A stretch of 64,000 nucleotides of DNA from Delphinapterus leucas (taxonomy: Eukaryota > Chordata > Mammalia > Artiodactyla > Monodontidae): positions 3,402,660 to 3,466,659 of the forward strand of contig NW_022098001.1 in the NCBI RefSeq assembly GCF_002288925.2, read 5' to 3'. The stretch's first letter is position 1, and every line of letters begins with the position of its first letter. Below the pieces are notes generated by a model. It searched no databases, was not told the DNA's origin, and was given only the letters and a program-made list of their open reading frames with translations. Made by a program: the position numbers and the translations under genes. This document shows, piece after piece, positions 34,568 through 45,236 of the stretch.

Positions 34568-36580
34568 CCTATTTTCATTTCTTTTACACCTTCTATTAAT
34601 GCAGAAGAATGCTGAACTCTTAAGAATCTAGATCGAGGTTGAGAAAGAAGATATTTCTTATAAGATGCACAGTAGGTAGCATACAGACCTTTCTTTAGGG
34701 AAGGAATGCCCAAAGCTGACACGAGGAGGAAAAGGATTTCACACTCTCTTCTGAAGAAGCATGAGTGAAGGACCACAGTTGCCGTGGAAGCAAAATCTCG
34801 GAAGGAATGACCAGATTCTTTTAGTAGCTGCCTGTTTTTGCCCAGACTATCAGCTGTAGCCCTAGGCCCCGGCAGCTGACTGCAATGCCTGTTAACACGG
34901 GAAAGACTAGTAACGTTTTGCTGTTTCCATTCTCTCCCTATAAGAATTGAATGTGGAACAGGTGTGGGCAGGGAAGCAGAAAAGTCCCTTGGAGAGTTAT
35001 AAATTAGCCTGGTCCTGGGTTGAGCTCATGGGCATCTCTGAGGAACCCCATTCCTTCCCAAGGCATTCCAAGTAGCTGAAGGGAATCTAACAGGAACCAA
35101 ACAGTCTGCAGTGTGTCTACATTCTAAGAAAGAATGCCAGAAATTTCAGACTCAGATTGAAATCTTTGTCATAGTTTTCTTTTCTTGTGATCCAATTTCC
35201 TCTTAATCAAGAGGGATTTTGTCTCTGCATTGTCGGACCACAGTTAACATTTTCAGATGCTGTTGAACTCTAAAAACACATCTGACAGATTTCTAGATAG
35301 AGTAGTAAATCGTCTCCCCAATTGTCTTAATCCTGGGAGGTAAATGACCTACAGGATGGAAAACTGACATCAACATATTTTTTAAAATAAATTTGTCTCA
35401 CAATCAGAAGTAATTAAAGTTCTTACCTTTTTATGCTCTTAGACAGCAGTTTTCAATCAGTGTGGTTAACTACATGTCAAGATTGGAGGAAAGTATACAG
35501 TTTAAAAATCTATAGAACTGTTGCATGAAGAAAAAATTCTATTTGTCTTACTTTATTACTCAGTGTTGAGCCCTGAGCATTTTTACCTGGTTTAGGACAC
35601 TTAATAGATGGTTATTTTCCTGTCCAAACGCCCTATCTATCCAGTCCTTTTTTAAAAACTATATTTCAGGTCTTTGTTCCGAGAATTGAAAAAATGGTTT
35701 TTCTGCATGAACTTGAAATTCTGCTAAGGAAGGTTGTGTTATTCAAAACAAAAGTTCAGGTAGGGGTTGCTTCTGATAGCATTCACTTATTTTGTCTTTA
35801 AATAGTCTGCTTTAACAAAAGATTTGTTGTAATAATCTCTGAAGTTCAGTGTGTGTGTAGGTCTCAATTGAAAGATTTTTAAAAAAAATAATTGGACCAA
35901 AATTTTGACTATCGTCTTGTGTATTAATAGGATTTGTCTATAAAATAATTCAAACGTGGGACTAAAACACCAGGCCCTTGTCTCCCCCCTTATCTGGGCC
36001 TCAATTTTCTCATCTGGTAAATGGAGGTTGGATGAGGTGACTTCTAAAGTCTGTACCGAATAGAGCTGAAGACAAAAAGAAAAAGGCAACTTAGGACCCT
36101 TGATGAGTAGAGTGAAAAGAGGCACATGCCTTACATCAGACATCTGGGTTTGAGTCTCAGATATTATTCGCTACAGGGAGTTACGTGTCACTGTGTTCAG
36201 CTATAAAATGGGGACTAACTAAGAGCTATATTGAAAGCTGTTGAGGTTTCAATGGAAACAAGCCTATAATGTTCCCAGCACAACTTGTGCATGTATTTTA
36301 TGCTCCTATAAATGGTAGGACCATATTTTAAGGTCAGGAAAAACCTAAGGCTGAGCACATGATCGGATCTAGTAATTTCCACTCTGGCACTTGGAGAAGA
36401 AAGGGCGTGATCCTATCACTGTCCTTTACCAACAGAGATGTCCCTCTGCTCTGATGAAACTGGAGCTGTCAGGGTTTAAAAAAAGCACACCATCACAGGG
36501 AAGGCACTGCATCTTGGCAAGAAGTGCTTAACATAGTTTCCACCGTGACCAAATTCCCTTCCCACCCCACGTCCCACTTC
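34568..36580. other. intergenic DNA upstream of ABRA
   Basis: No exon is recognised. MIR-like pieces in forward orientation lie at 35990-36060 (GGGCCTCAATTTTCTCATCT) and 36110-36205 ('GTTTGAGTCTCAGATATTAT'). This is the likely place for distal ABRA regulatory DNA, but I see no site I can defend beyond the core promoter. Confidence 0.5.
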
Positions 36581-36620
36581 TATTTAAATCCCAGGCCCTC
36601 CACCGGCCCACACTCATTTT
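36581..36620 (+). promoter_or_regulatory. ABRA: ABRA core promoter (TATA-like box and initiator)
   Basis: TATTTAAATC at 36581-36590 is a TATA-like AT box within GC-richer DNA, 80 bases before the start codon. An initiator-like TCATTTT at 36614-36620 lies about 30-35 bases downstream, predicting a transcription start near 36616 and a 5' leader of about 45 bases. The family's promoter is known to respond to MEF2 and SRF. The AT box resembles, but does not match, a MEF2 site, and no perfect CArG box was found in the nearest 300 bases. Confidence 0.5.
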
Positions 36621-36660
36621 AGCCAGTGCCCAGGCTAGCAGCAGAGAAGAGAAAGGTAGC

Positions 36661-37337
36661 ATGGCTCCGGGGGAAAAGGAAAGGGAGGAGGGGCCAGCCA
36701 AGAGTGCCCTCCGGAAGGTACGCACAGCCACCCTGGTTATCAGCTTGGCCCGAGGTTGGCAGCAGTGGGCCAATGAGAACAGCATCAGGCAGGCCCAGGA
36801 GCCCACAGGCTGGATGCCAGGAGGGACCCAGAACCCACCCCAAGCTTCTGGACCAGTGATCCATCCCACCACCCACCGGAAAGCTCAGAGTGCCCCAAAG
36901 TCTTCCTCCCCAAAGCCAGAGGGACACGGAGATGGACCAAGCTCAGAGGAAGCCACCGAGGTGTCTCAGATCAAAAGGAAAGAGGTGACAAAGACAGTTG
37001 TCAGCAAGGCTTACGAGAGAGGAGGGGATGTGGGCCACCTCAGCCACAGATACGAGAAGGATGGGGACATGCCTGAAGCTGGGCAGCCAGAGAGTGAAAT
37101 GGACAGAATCCTCTGCGGCCATGGCTCCCCGACGCGGAGGAGAAAATGTGCCGGCCTGGTATCTGAGCGGATCGAAGGCTGGAAAGAGATGGGACAGGAG
37201 GAACGGGAAGGGCCCAAGTGCAGGAGCAGCAGCGTAGACACAGAGGACAGCGGCTACGGAGGGGAGACGGAGGGGAGGCTGGAGCTGGATGGAGAGCGGG
37301 TGGCCGCTGCCAGAATCAAACGCCCCTTGCCCTTCCA
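36661..37337 (+). CDS. ABRA: ABRA (STARS) coding exon 1, residues 1-225 and part of 226
   Basis: Actin-binding Rho-activating protein is a striated-muscle protein that binds F-actin at the sarcomere, promotes Rho-dependent actin polymerisation, and so frees MRTF cofactors to activate SRF target genes. The N-terminus MAPGEKE..EGPAKSALRK and the segment TLVISLARGWQQWANENSIR (residues 24-43) match the family closely. Near residue 215 a SSSVDTEDSGYGGE block is also characteristic. The ATG at 36661 has A at -3 and G at +4. The exon ends at 37337 with a consensus donor GTAAGT; the split codon (CA + G) gives Q226 across a phase-2 intron. Reading past the donor meets a stop at 37339, confirming the exon must splice. 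The residues in this exon are largely disordered and basic, with a poorly conserved middle. Confidence 0.96.
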
Positions 37338-38233
37338 GTAAGTGAATGCATCTCCCAACTCCTTAGCCCGCTCCTGAGCCCCAGGCAGCTGCGGGAATCC
37401 CAGAGAGCAGGGAAGGACCACCAAAGTCAGAGTGAGAATCTCACAGCTCGGGCAGGCAGCGAGGTCTGGGGAAAGGCACGCCCCTGGGCTAAGAGGGCAG
37501 GACCAAGCTCAGCCATGGACCTTTGGGCCAAGGGCCTGCACTATTTGGTTTCTCCTTTCTGTTTTGAACACTCCAGGTTTAGCCACAACAAAGATGAAGC
37601 CACCGGAGAGGGGTATCTGCTTCGGGAAAAATTTTTAAGTCAATTCTATAATGAGTAACAAATTGGTTTATTTTTCTGCAGAGACAAGTATTTACTGGTA
37701 GACTGAGTGGAGAAACCTTTCCCTTGTCCAAAATCAGTCTACAATATTTTCAAGAGACACATCTACCCAAATAGTGCCTCTGGAACACGGACTTCTGTGA
37801 GCCTGTATACAGGTGGGAAGCTGCTGTCTGACGTCAAAGCAGGCTCTGAAGTCAGACAGAGCCAAGTTCAGATTCCAGCACTGCCCTGACTATAGTTAAC
37901 AATACTGTATTATGCACTTGAAAGTTGCTAAGAGAATATCTCTTAAATGTTCTCACCACACAAAAAAACGGCTTATTCTTCTAAACCCATTTCCTCCTTT
38001 GTAAAACAATGGCAACAGTAACCTTTTGGAATAAATTCTGTTGTATTGGGAGGAGATGAGAATTTAGCACAGTGCCTGCACATAAGCTCACTATATGAAA
38101 GTTATTACTCCTCATATAGATTTTATTTAGCAATTTTTCAAACCTTCAGAAAACTTTGTTCCGCTTATAAACAAAGACAGAAATGCTATAAAAGCTAGGT
38201 AATTAAAATATCACAATCCGAAAACAACTAAAT

Positions 38234-38234
<1 letters not shown>

Positions 38235-38271
<37 letters not shown>
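38235..38271. repeat. (AC)n microsatellite, about 18 units
   Basis: An uninterrupted CA/AC run of about 37 bases within the ABRA intron. It is long enough to be polymorphic in a population. Confidence 0.95.
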
Positions 38272-38273
<2 letters not shown>

Positions 38274-38624
38274 AAACTGATACTTTAGTCTGACAAGAAA
38301 CGCATGTTTTGTTTCAGGACAGTAGCTGGCTCCACGTAACAGAAAGTCAGGATTTCTCACTCAACAACCACAGGATATCAGAATATAGGAAAAGTCTCAG
38401 ATGTGGCGAATAATTATAAACTGACTCCTTCTGGGAACGGTTAGATGTGTAGGTGTGTTTTTCAACTTTTATGATATAATCAGAAGGTAAAGAACAAAAC
38501 TGGTTACCTTATTTGACAAAAAGCTGTCAGTTTGGGACTTTAAAGATGTTTTGAAAGAATTAGCACTATTATATTGAAAGCTTTCAAGAAAAATGAAATG
38601 GCAAACTTAGATAATCATAATTCC

Positions 38625-38775
38625 GCGTGCATTTAGTGTGTGCTGTGGGTATTTTACGTGCTTTGTCCTTAGAACTCTCACAGTGAGGTAGGTAATATCC
38701 CATTTTAGGGATGAGAGCACTGAAGCTCAGAGGGAAATTTCACTCAGCAAGTTAGTGACCTGAGATGTGTATGCC
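38625..38775 (-). repeat. MIR SINE fossil
   Basis: Reverse MIR signature 'GTATTTTACGTGCTTTGTCC', 'TCACAGTGAGGTAGGTAATA', 'CATTTTAGGGATGAGAGCAC', 'TGAAGCTCAGAGG'. Confidence 0.8.
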
Positions 38776-39114
38776 TGTCTCCAAATGTAATGCTTTGAAA
38801 CCAGACATGATGCTACTTCTCATGCAGCACCTTGAGGATGCATTCAGAGATCTAGATTTGTGCTCTATTTACATTCACATAGGAATTCATAATCAGAAAT
38901 CACTATTCTACCAGACCATATGGAACCATAGTCTAAATTTTGGCCTTGTGAATTTGGGGGCGGGGTGTGCTACAAAACAATAGAACAGAATAAACCCAAC
39001 GGAATAAAGACTAAGGGTGGCACAATGACGATCTTCCTGTCAGCATGTTTTGAATTGGCCAGAGGTATAGGGAGGTGACAGTTGGGACCAATCTCCAACG
39101 CATGTACTCTTCTT

Positions 39115-39315
39115 TGGCACTTGTCTAAGTATTTATTCATTTAATCCTCAAAACATTCTCATGGGGTAGGCACAGTCATTATCCTCATTGGATAGATGGG
39201 AACATAAGACAAAGAAGTATTAGGGAATTTGTATAAGATTGTACAGCCCATAGGGTTTGAACCCAGGCACTCTGGATCCAGAGCCCACCCTCTCGACCAC
39301 TACTCTAAACTGTCT
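39115..39315 (-). repeat. MIR SINE fossil
   Basis: Reverse MIR: 'GTATTTATTCATTTAATCCT', 'CATTCTCATGGGGTAGGCAC', 'TAGGGTTTGAACCCAGGCAC' and 'TCTGGATCCAGAGCCCACCC'. Nearly full length. Confidence 0.85.
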
Positions 39316-40264
39316 CACCTAGAAGTGAGAACTTCCATACCGGACCCTTCTGTTGGTTCCCCCAAACAGACATGTACATGGACACCTTCTTAGTGTGATA
39401 GATACCTTTGAATGAGAGACAGATCTGAATCATGGTCACTCTGGCAAATCCTAAGTTTCTTTGTACTCATCTAAAAAAATAGATGTGATAATCCATAGAG
39501 TTATTTTGGTATTAATTATGTAAAGCAACGGACCCAGGAAAGCTACTTAATAAGTTGTACTCATTATAATGCAAGGGGCCAGCCCTGGTGATCCCAACAC
39601 TGTGAGATGCTAGGAGATTGGCTCTCAGGGTTTGGGGAGGAGAATGGGAATGAAATCCCTTCCTTCCTTCTTTGGTTCCTTTCCCTTAGTCTTAGAATAC
39701 GAAGGGTACCAGAATGTTGTACACAGCAACAGCAGCTCTGAATGTCAGCAGTAATCCTAGCTGTGCTCAGGAAGCTTCAGCAGAAGCCCAATGGGACTTT
39801 TTACCTGATGGGACTCTCACATACTGCTTGAGAAATGAATGTGGCATTATTGAGGAGGCCTATGGGAAAGGGGGTTTTGTTCATTTATTTTTAATTCTAA
39901 GCACCATTCTTTCCCCATATCCACTAACAGGGAGAAAATTATGTGTCACGAATATTTAAGTAGAAAAAAAGTTTTCTTGGTGGTTGAGATGGTCTATGGA
40001 TAACAGAGACAAGTCAGGTTTGGTAGAAAGCAGAAATATTCTTCACCAGTAGAGTTTTACTACCTGGGGCTTTACTATGAAAATGATTTCTATTTTATGC
40101 TTTATTTTTTAAATATTCAGTCTTTTGATTGTATAGCTATGTGACTTGTTTGGTCCAGCTCCTTTAGACAAAGGAAATTTTATCTCCCATACAGTAATGA
40201 TGCAATATTGAAACGACAATCACTCATCTATTCTCTCCTCCAAGTTCTGTTTGGCAAAAATACT

Positions 40265-40385
40265 AATGGTTGAGCGTTTTATAGAAAAGGGAACTGAGTG
40301 TGGAGATGTATACAAGTCATAGAGCTAGTAAGTGATGACACTGGGAAGTCTGATGCCAGAGCTTGCGTTCTTAACCACTGTGTTA
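40265..40385 (-). repeat. MIR fragment
   Basis: 'AAAGGGAACTGAGTGTGGAG', 'GTCATAGAGCTAGTAAGTGA' and 'CCAGAGCTTGCGTTCTTAAC' read as the 5' half of MIR in reverse. Confidence 0.75.
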
Positions 40386-41529
40386 GACTGATTCTCTGAG
40401 GACAGAATGGACTCAAGAAATCAAATGGAGATCAAAGCATCAGCTTAATTAGTGGAATCCCAATAACTCCCAAACTGTAGTGTTTTGGGACAACTATATT
40501 GAAGATATTTGCTAGAAGTGAAGGGGAAAGTATGGCTTTCTAATATTTGCCCCCAATTCTCGAGCTTGGAACCCTTTCCATGGACTCTGAGGACAGTTGC
40601 CGATCTGCAAGAAGCACAGGCTTGGCTCCCAACCTGGCTGGTAACAGAAAGGAGACAGTTTTGAATTCAGTCACCCTACTTCTGATAAGTGTGACCCCGT
40701 AGATATCAATCTCCCATTAACCAAGCTGGCTATACTTCCTGTGGTGAAGGGCAAGCAAACCAGTGGACAGAGGAGCAGATTCTCCCCAGAACTTCCCTGA
40801 GAAGTTGGAAAGGGTGGCAGAAGTTCTTCAGTTTACTGACAGAGAAGTGTTCTAGCCTAAGATATGGATGTGGTGCCAGTCTTTGAATATCGCTTTGCTT
40901 CTATAAATGTATACGAGATTGTCTTTCTAAAGCTCAATCTAAACTGTTATTCACATTTTTACTTGAAATTTAGAAAAACAGGATAAGCTGATATATTAAG
41001 TCTTACATTCATTGATCAGGAGGATACTCAAGGTATAAGACTTTCTAATCCTGATTTAAACCTGAAACTTCCATACTTTTTAAAAACTGGAAATACTAAG
41101 ACAATATAGAACATTTATAAGATAGAGAAAATTAAATACTCATTAAGATATATTTTCTTCTAGTACTTCTTTAAAACAACCTTGTCTATTTTCTAATTCT
41201 TGCTAATAGGATCAATTCTTTTGCTGTCCTTTTCTCTTATTACTGGGAATTGCAGTTTGACCATATAACAAATGGAAATTAAGATTTAGTAGGTGCTTTT
41301 TTAGATGTTTCTCTCCTTCACAGAGTTATTACCTCACCAGCCCTTATCCCAGATGACATAGAGTGTCATCACTCAGGGAATTTAAGTCCCTAATTAAAAT
41401 TAGAAGAAAAAATACTACATCAATGAATGAGAGACCCATATAACATACAGTTTAAACAAATTACCTCTGGATGATAATTTGAATATTTTTCTGCTTCTTG
41501 TAAATTTTAAAATCAATACAGGTGATGCA

Positions 41530-41840
41530 AAACAACATGGATTTGAACTGTGTGGGTCCACTTATAAGCAGATTTTTCAAATAAATGCTTGCAACACTAC
41601 TACGCAATCCATGGTTGGTTGAATCTATGGAGGTGGAACCATGGATACAGTATTAAGTGTAGAGTTATACTCGGATTTTCAAGTGCTTGAAAGATCAGAA
41701 CCCCTCCCCCACCATTGTTCCCTTGAACAACCCGATGAGGATCCTGTAGTACTGTAGTATTTACTATAAAAAAAAAAAATCCATGTATAAGTGGACCCGC
41801 GCAGTTCAAGCCTGTGTTGTTCAAGGGTCAACTATAATAC
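41530..41840. mobile_element. Tigger-type (TcMar) MITE with terminal inverted repeats
   Basis: The left end 'TGGATTTGAACTGTGTGGGT' plus CCACTTATAAGCAGATTTTT is mirrored by the right end 'CCATGTATAAGTGGACCCGC', GCAGTTCAAGCCTGTGTTGT and TCAAGGGTCAACTATA. The inverted ends are about 45-60 bases with mismatches, typical of old Tigger-family non-autonomous elements. Non-coding. Confidence 0.85.
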
Positions 41841-43364
41841 CAGCATGAAAGAGAATTTTGAAAAAGAAAAAAAAATCAACTGTCATCTAGATACCAACAT
41901 AATTATTTTCAATTGTGCACATGCTCTTGATTTCTTCAGCCTGGTGTGTACACATTTTACATGGTTAGAATTGTACCATATATACTCAAATTTGGTTCAC
42001 TCTGATGATTTTCATGAATGTCTTTTAGTGGTTATTCGTCATTCTTTTTTCATTATTGAATATTCAACGAGTACCTAAAAGACTGTCTGGCACACAGCAG
42101 TTGTCATAAGTACTTTACTAGAGGATGGAAGGAATGTCAAAGTGCCCAGAAGCTCCTTAAAGGGAGGATGTATTATGTTTTATACTATAGGACAGAACCA
42201 CAGGTGGTGCTCAGGAGACAAAAAGTATGAGTTAATAAATCGTGCTATTCTTTTCACTTTCTTCTGAGATGTTTCAAGTCGCTTCTCCAGCAAGATGTTC
42301 CAGCCTTGGGCTTGTTATTGAAGACTATGTCTGCCATGGATTGCCATCATTCCAAGGGCACTAGGTGTTTCCTCTCCTTTGGTCATGAGATCAAGCAGCC
42401 CATAATCTGAGCAGCTGAACAGGGACAGTCTATGGAGATGCAGATGAAGACGAGGACCAGCAGGGTTGAGGGAAATGCATTCCACTTCAGGGCAGTGTAG
42501 CTCCTAGCACTTTTCCATACACGTATGATTTTTTTAAGTTGTGATAATTGTGTAAACAGTTTTTGTACGCTGCTTCTTCCCAATTAACTTTGTCATATAC
42601 TTTTGTCCATGTCATTACAAAGAAGAGCAGTGTTATATTCAGCAATGTACTCCTAGTTTGAATTCTACTGCAACAGTGAAACGATGCACCAAGTGTAGGA
42701 CACAAACCACGGGAATTAGTGAAAGGTCGCCATCTAGTGGATGGCCTTCCTCTTAGAAGAAAACAATGCTCAGGCAAGTATGCTTGCCTCTCTATCCAGT
42801 GTTAGCCTCCTGCATCTGAATGACCAGACTGCAGGAAGTGAGTTTGGATAGCGAGGAAGACTCACATCTGACCCGTTCCTGGGTTTTGAACAGCAAATTG
42901 TGAGAGTTCAGATAGCAGGGGCCACTGAGTTCAGGCATGCCATTGACATAAGCAAATTCAACCCTGCTCTACATCTCCCACTTCCAATGCTTCCACACAT
43001 GAAGCCACTCGGAGCTGGGGAGAAGGATGGGTGAGTCACTTGTACGGATGAGGAACACAAATTTCTGACTTTTAGGTAGTCCAAGAATTCATGCTTTACT
43101 CATGAAGGCAAAGAGACCTCGAAAAAAAGTCTAGGAGATTGGAGATACAGAAACGACAGGAAAGTCTGTTAAAGACAAATTTTGCCATTTTAAAATTAGA
43201 TCTGCACCCTCATGACATTATTGGTTTACACTTTCCAATGCTGGTTTTTGTCTTGTTTTAATAAGAAATGCATTCCAAACTGCAAGGGCAGACACACGCA
43301 TTTGAGACACAGCTCATCCACGTATTAGACACTGTCCTGGCAGGCTAAGTGGCATCATTACACA

Positions 43365-43650
43365 GAGGGAAGAGCACTGACTCTGCCTAAGACAGTTTGG
43401 GTTTGAATCCTGCCTCTTCCGCTGGGTTAGGGCAGCATTTCACAGAAGATATACACAGGCTCTGGAGCCGGATTAACTTTGGTACAAGTCACAGACCCAT
43501 CACTTAACAGCTTTGTGACTTTAAGCAAAGTTACTTAACCCCTCTGGCCTCAGCTTCCTCATTTGGGAAGTGAGATTAACAGTACCTATCTCATGAAATG
43601 GTTGTGGAAATATTAGTAGCAAGTGTTTAGAAGAATGCCAGCACAGTGTT
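43365..43650 (+). repeat. two MIR copies in forward orientation
   Basis: The first piece (GAAGAGCACTGACTCTGCCT, 'GGGTTTGAATCCTGCCTCTT') spans about 43365-43430. The second (GGCTCTGGAGCCGGATTAAC, 'CTTTGTGACTTTAAGCAAAG', TTACTTAACCCCTCTGGCCT, 'CAGCTTCCTCATTTGGG' and 'AGTGTTCAATAAATGTTA') spans about 43450-43665 and is nearly complete. Confidence 0.85.
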
Positions 43651-43765
43651 CAATAAATGTTACTATTGCTAGCTGGTGTTTCCTATATATACAGCTTGAT
43701 TTTTCAAAATTTGTGGTACATCATAGATACTAGTATAGATATGCTTCATTAAAGATCCATATATA

Positions 43766-43883
43766 GGGACTTCCCTGGCGGTCCAGTGCTTAAGACTCCA
43801 CACTTCCACTGCAGGGGGCATGGGTTCCATCCCAAGTCGGGGAAAGAAGATCCACATGCTGTGCAGGGGGCCAAAAAAAAAAA
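43766..43883 (+). mobile_element. ~118-bp tRNA-derived SINE with perfect TSD
   Basis: A minimal SINE: GGGACTTCCCTGGCGGTCCA head, GGGTTCCATCCC B-box-like region, CCACATGCTGTGCAGGGGGC and an A tail. It lacks the second half seen in the other SINEs here. The duplication ATCCATATATA is perfect at 43755-43765 and 43884-43894. It resembles the short tRNA-only SINE lineage shared by cetartiodactyls. Confidence 0.9.
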
Positions 43884-44061
43884 ATCCATATATAAAAATC
43901 TATACATGAGTAAATATTACAGAGTATGTGTGCCGATATAAGGCTTATTTTGGGCAAATAATTGTTTCTTGATGTCCTGTGTAAAGTATATTCCCTTAAT
44001 ACACTCATTCGAGTCCAGTTCTAAATGTTACTAATATGCAACTTTAAGATACACATATTTG

Positions 44062-44393
44062 GGGCTTCCCTGGTGGCGCAGTGGTTGAGAATCTGCCTGC
44101 TAATGCAGGGGATACGGGTTCGAGCCCTGGTCTGGGAGGATCCCACATGCCGCGGAGCAACTAGGCCCGTGAACCACAACTACTGAGCCTGCGCGTCTGG
44201 AGCCTGCGCGTCTGGAGCCTGTGCTCCGCAACAAGAGAGACCGCAACAGTGAGAGGCCTGCGCACCGCGATGAAGAGTGGCCCCTGCTTGCCACAACTAG
44301 AGAAAGCCCTCGCACAGAAACGAAGACCCAACACAGCAAAAATAAATAAATTAATTAATAAACCCTTACCCCCAACATCTTCTTTAAAAAAAA
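44062..44393 (+). mobile_element. long CHR-type SINE with perfect 15-bp TSD
   Basis: Head GGCTTCCCTGGTGGCGCAG at 44063, long-form body ending GAAACGAAGACCCAACACAG, and an A-rich tail. The duplication AGATACACATATTTG is perfect at 44047-44061 and 44394-44408. It contains a local tandem duplication of GCCTGCGCGTCTGGA around 44188-44218. It lies 310 bp before ABRA exon 2. Confidence 0.95.
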
Positions 44394-44716
44394 AGATACA
44401 CATATTTGCATTACATTTGTGTAAGGAAGCTTTTTTCTTGAAATAGTTTAATATGATTATTTTACAGAGCTTAAAACATTACTGTTATTTAGAGAGAAAA
44501 TAATCTAGAAGGAGATACCTCAAACTAAGAACAATGGTGGCCTTGTATATGATTTTTCTTCTTTTATCTCTTACTTTTTTGAATTGTTCGTATTTCTTTC
44601 ATAATGAAACAATTATAGAGTTACATTAAGATGCATATGTACAAGAAGTACAAACAGAAAGCAACACTTGGGTGTTAAAATATCAATATTTTGATTCTTC
44701 ATCCTCTCTCTCTTAG

Positions 44717-45236
44717 GGCAAATAGATTCACAGAGAAACTCAACTGCAAAGCCCAGCAAAAATACAGCCAAGTGGGCAACCTGACAGAAAGATGGCAACA
44801 CTGGGCTGATGAACACAGACAATCTCAGAAGCTCAATCCTTTCAGTGAAGAGTTTGATTATGAGTTGGCCATGTCCACCTGCCTGCACAAAGGAGATGAA
44901 GGCTACGGCCGTCCCAAGGAAGGAACCAAAACTGCCGAAAGGGCCAAGAGAGCTGAGGAGCACATCTACAGAGAAATCATGGACATGTGCTTCATCATCC
45001 GAACGATGGCTCACCACAGACGGGACGGCAAGATCCAGGTTACTTTTGGAGATCTCTTTGACAGATACGTTCGTATTTCAGATAAAGTTGTGGGCATTCT
45101 CATGCGTGCCAGGAAGCATGGACTGGTTGACTTCGAAGGAGAGATGTTATGGCAAGGCCGGGATGACCATGTTGTGATTACTCTACTGAGTGAAACTTCA
45201 ACTGCACAAGCCAAACTTGACCCACTCTTGTCTTAA
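44717..45236 (+). CDS. ABRA: ABRA (STARS) coding exon 2, residues 226-398, Costars domain
   Basis: Continues from exon 1 as Q-ANRFTEKLNCKAQQKYS and ends at TAA 45234-45236, giving a 398-residue protein (about 381 in human, from memory). Residues 248-263 (LTERWQHWADEHRQSQ) repeat the W-x-x-W-A motif of exon 1. Residues ~305-383, from KRAEEHIYRE through FGDLFDRYVRISDKVVGILM to DDHVVITLL, form the Costars domain. This C-terminal part holds the actin-binding function in the family. The family normally ends one residue after ITLL; here 15 residues (SETSTAQAKLDPLLS) follow. A TGA sits out of frame at 45191-45193, so one missing base near 45189 explains the extension. Confidence 0.96.

Larger units (their letters stand above)
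37338..44716 (+). other. ABRA: ABRA intron 1 (7.4 kb)
   Basis: Bounded by donor GTAAGT at 37338 and a pyrimidine-rich acceptor CTCTCTCTTAG ending at 44716. The spliced frame gives ...RPLPFQ|ANRFTEK, as in the family. It holds an (AC)n microsatellite, several MIRs, a Tigger-type MITE, a ~118-bp tRNA-derived SINE and a long CHR SINE, all listed separately. The stretches 37338-38234, 40390-41529 and 41840-43364 contain no repeat or gene I can name. Confidence 0.93.

Noticed and set aside
36528..36927. Open frames of 102-114 codons on the - strand opposite the ABRA promoter and exon 1
   Set aside because: Shadows of the conserved ABRA exon on the other strand; no independent evidence.
37218..37658. 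A 146-codon + frame overlapping the end of ABRA exon 1 and the intron
   Set aside because: It is in a different frame from ABRA and reads across the splice donor; no family similarity.
39714..39959. 81-codon + frame in the ABRA intron as a possible alternative exon
   Set aside because: No similarity to ABRA or any family I know, and no convincing splice sites at both ends.
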